Of a DNA stretch of 6,642 nt, positions 6,068 through 6,642 are shown in pieces. A program made the position numbers and the translations under genes. The stretch's first letter is position 1. Each line of letters starts with the position of its first letter. The notes below the pieces were generated by a model, which worked only from the letters and a program-made list of their open reading frames with translations, was not told the DNA's origin and ran no database searches. The stretch comes from Chthoniobacterales bacterium (GTDB lineage: Bacteria; Verrucomicrobiota; Verrucomicrobiae; Chthoniobacterales; UBA10450): the NCBI GenBank assembly GCA_003244125.1, contig QHBL01000272.1, forward strand, positions 883-7,524, given 5' to 3'.

Positions 6068-6093
6068 TACGCATCTACATATCATGATGCGTA
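6068..6093. promoter_or_regulatory. Dyad around a -10-like hexamer upstream of metH
   Basis: TACGCATC (6068-6075) and GATGCGTA (6086-6093) form an exact 8-bp inverted repeat with a 10-base centre. Nested in it is the palindrome ATCATGAT (6081-6088), and TATCAT at 6080-6085 matches five of six bases of a -10 box, though no good -35 lies upstream. Located 50-75 bases before the metH ATG, it is a plausible operator/promoter overlap. No SAM, SAH or cobalamin riboswitch core is recognisable in the leader. Confidence 0.38.
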
Positions 6094-6142
6094 GATTTGT
6101 TGGTTGAAGCGGCGACGGAAGTTGCTTTGTTGTCCAGTTGAC

Positions 6143-6642
6143 ATGGCCGCGTCGCTCCATCCCTTCGAAGCACTCCTGCGCCAGCGCATCGTCGTGCTCG
6201 ATGGAGCCATGGGCACAACGCTCCAGCGGCTCCATCTGACCGAGGCGCAATATCGCGGCGGGCGTTTCCGCGATTGGAAGGGCAAGGACCTCAAAGGCGC
6301 CATCGAAGTTTTGCTGCTGACCCGGCCGGAAGCGATCGAGCGCGTGCACGAGGAATACCTGCGCGCCGGCGCGGACGTGATCGAGACGAACACCTTCAGC
6401 GCCACCACCATCGGCCTCCACGAGTTTCTGTTTGCAGGTGAATCCAGAAACGGACGCAAAGACCCGGAGTTTTTCGATCGCGTCGTGAACGACGCCGCGC
6501 TGCGCGACATTACCCGCGAGATGAATTTCGCGGCGGCGCGGCTCGCCCGCAAAGCGGCCGATCGGATCAGCGATGAAACGGGCGAACAACGTTTTGTCGC
6601 GGGCGCGCTCGGACCGCTGCCGGTGACGGCATCGCTTTCGCC
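6143..6642 (+). CDS. metH: Cobalamin-dependent methionine synthase, N-terminal part (runs off right edge)
   Basis: The visible 166 residues are the start of the homocysteine-binding domain of MetH, which in the full enzyme transfers a methyl group from methyltetrahydrofolate via cobalamin to homocysteine to make methionine. Signatures are VVLDGAMGTTLQRLHLTEAQ (17-36), DLKGAIEVLLLTRPEAIERVHEEYL (49-73), AGADVIETNTFSATTIG (75-91) and FVAGALGPLPVTASLS (151-166). The zinc-binding cysteines and the folate, cobalamin and reactivation domains would lie beyond the window, so I cannot exclude a shorter or split enzyme. Compared with E. coli MetH a segment of about 20 residues is added at roughly 96-122 (GESRNGRKDPEFFDRVVNDA), and the usual GPTNRTAS is GPLPVTAS; I believe this is a recognised MetH subtype. 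The ATG at 6143 lacks a good ribosome binding site; an in-frame TAG at 6092-6094 limits the extension, leaving only TTG alternatives at 6104 and 6122. Confidence 0.9.
   Translation, partial: MAASLHPFEALLRQRIVVLDGAMGTTLQRLHLTEAQYRGGRFRDWKGKDLKGAIEVLLLTRPEAIERVHEEYLRAGADVIETNTFSATTIGLHEFLFAGESRNGRKDPEFFDRVVNDAALRDITREMNFAAARLARKAADRISDETGEQRFVAGALGPLPVTASLS

Noticed and set aside
5932..6142. Riboswitch (SAM, SAH or cobalamin) upstream of metH
   Set aside because: None of the conserved cores of these aptamers could be found; the interval is accounted for largely by REP-like palindromes and a short dyad.
5558..6589. Minus-strand open frame of 343 codons spanning the 128-residue gene, the repeats and metH
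   Set aside because: It runs antisense across two well-supported genes and an intergenic repeat cluster, and its product shows no domain; open frames of this size are common opposite GC-rich genes.
1..6642. CRISPR array, tRNA or rRNA genes, insertion sequence or phage genes
   Set aside because: No regularly spaced direct repeats, tRNA-like cloverleaf with a CCA end, rRNA segments, transposase or phage motifs were seen on either strand.

Overview
The window reads as GC-rich chromosomal DNA from a Gram-negative, non-enteric bacterium. The mix of genes suggests a member of the Verrucomicrobiota (Spartobacteria-like soil lineage). It combines a coaE-rho-rnd cluster, a cysteine-rich conserved 128-residue protein of a type I associate with cyanobacteria and Verrucomicrobiota, a MetH subtype with an inserted segment in its homocysteine domain, and a cluster of GTAG-headed REP palindromes. 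The taxonomic call is an inference from memory of these families; no search was possible.

Layout. Positions 1-4967 are transcribed leftwards and look like one long cluster: coaE (dephospho-CoA kinase) > rho (transcription terminator Rho) > rnd (RNase D) > a PIG-V-like GT-C glycosyltransferase > a signal-peptide-bearing outer-membrane beta-barrel-like protein that runs off the left edge. coaE/rho overlap by 19 bases and rho/rnd by 4 bases (GTGA). rnd and the glycosyltransferase are separated by 57 bases that hold a strong stem-loop, and the last two genes by 127 bases that hold a candidate promoter. From 4968 onwards everything is on the + strand: a 127-base divergent control region, a single-domain response regulator, the cysteine-rich conserved protein, a 211-base intergenic stretch filled by REP-like palindromes and a separate dyad, and the 5' end of metH, which runs off the right edge.

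How the genes fit together. coaE, rho and rnd are housekeeping functions (last step of CoA synthesis, factor-dependent termination, 3' exonucleolytic RNA trimming), and their overlapping ends suggest translational coupling. The glycosyltransferase and outer-membrane protein concern the cell envelope. The + strand genes show no evident common pathway.

I found no clear undescribed multi-gene system. The most noteworthy points are the GTAG-REP cluster that supplies the stop codon of the 128-residue gene, a perfect 10-bp-arm palindrome inside rnd, the long stem-loop after rnd, a Rho whose primary RNA-binding site departs from the E. coli pattern, and the cysteine-cluster protein of unknown function.
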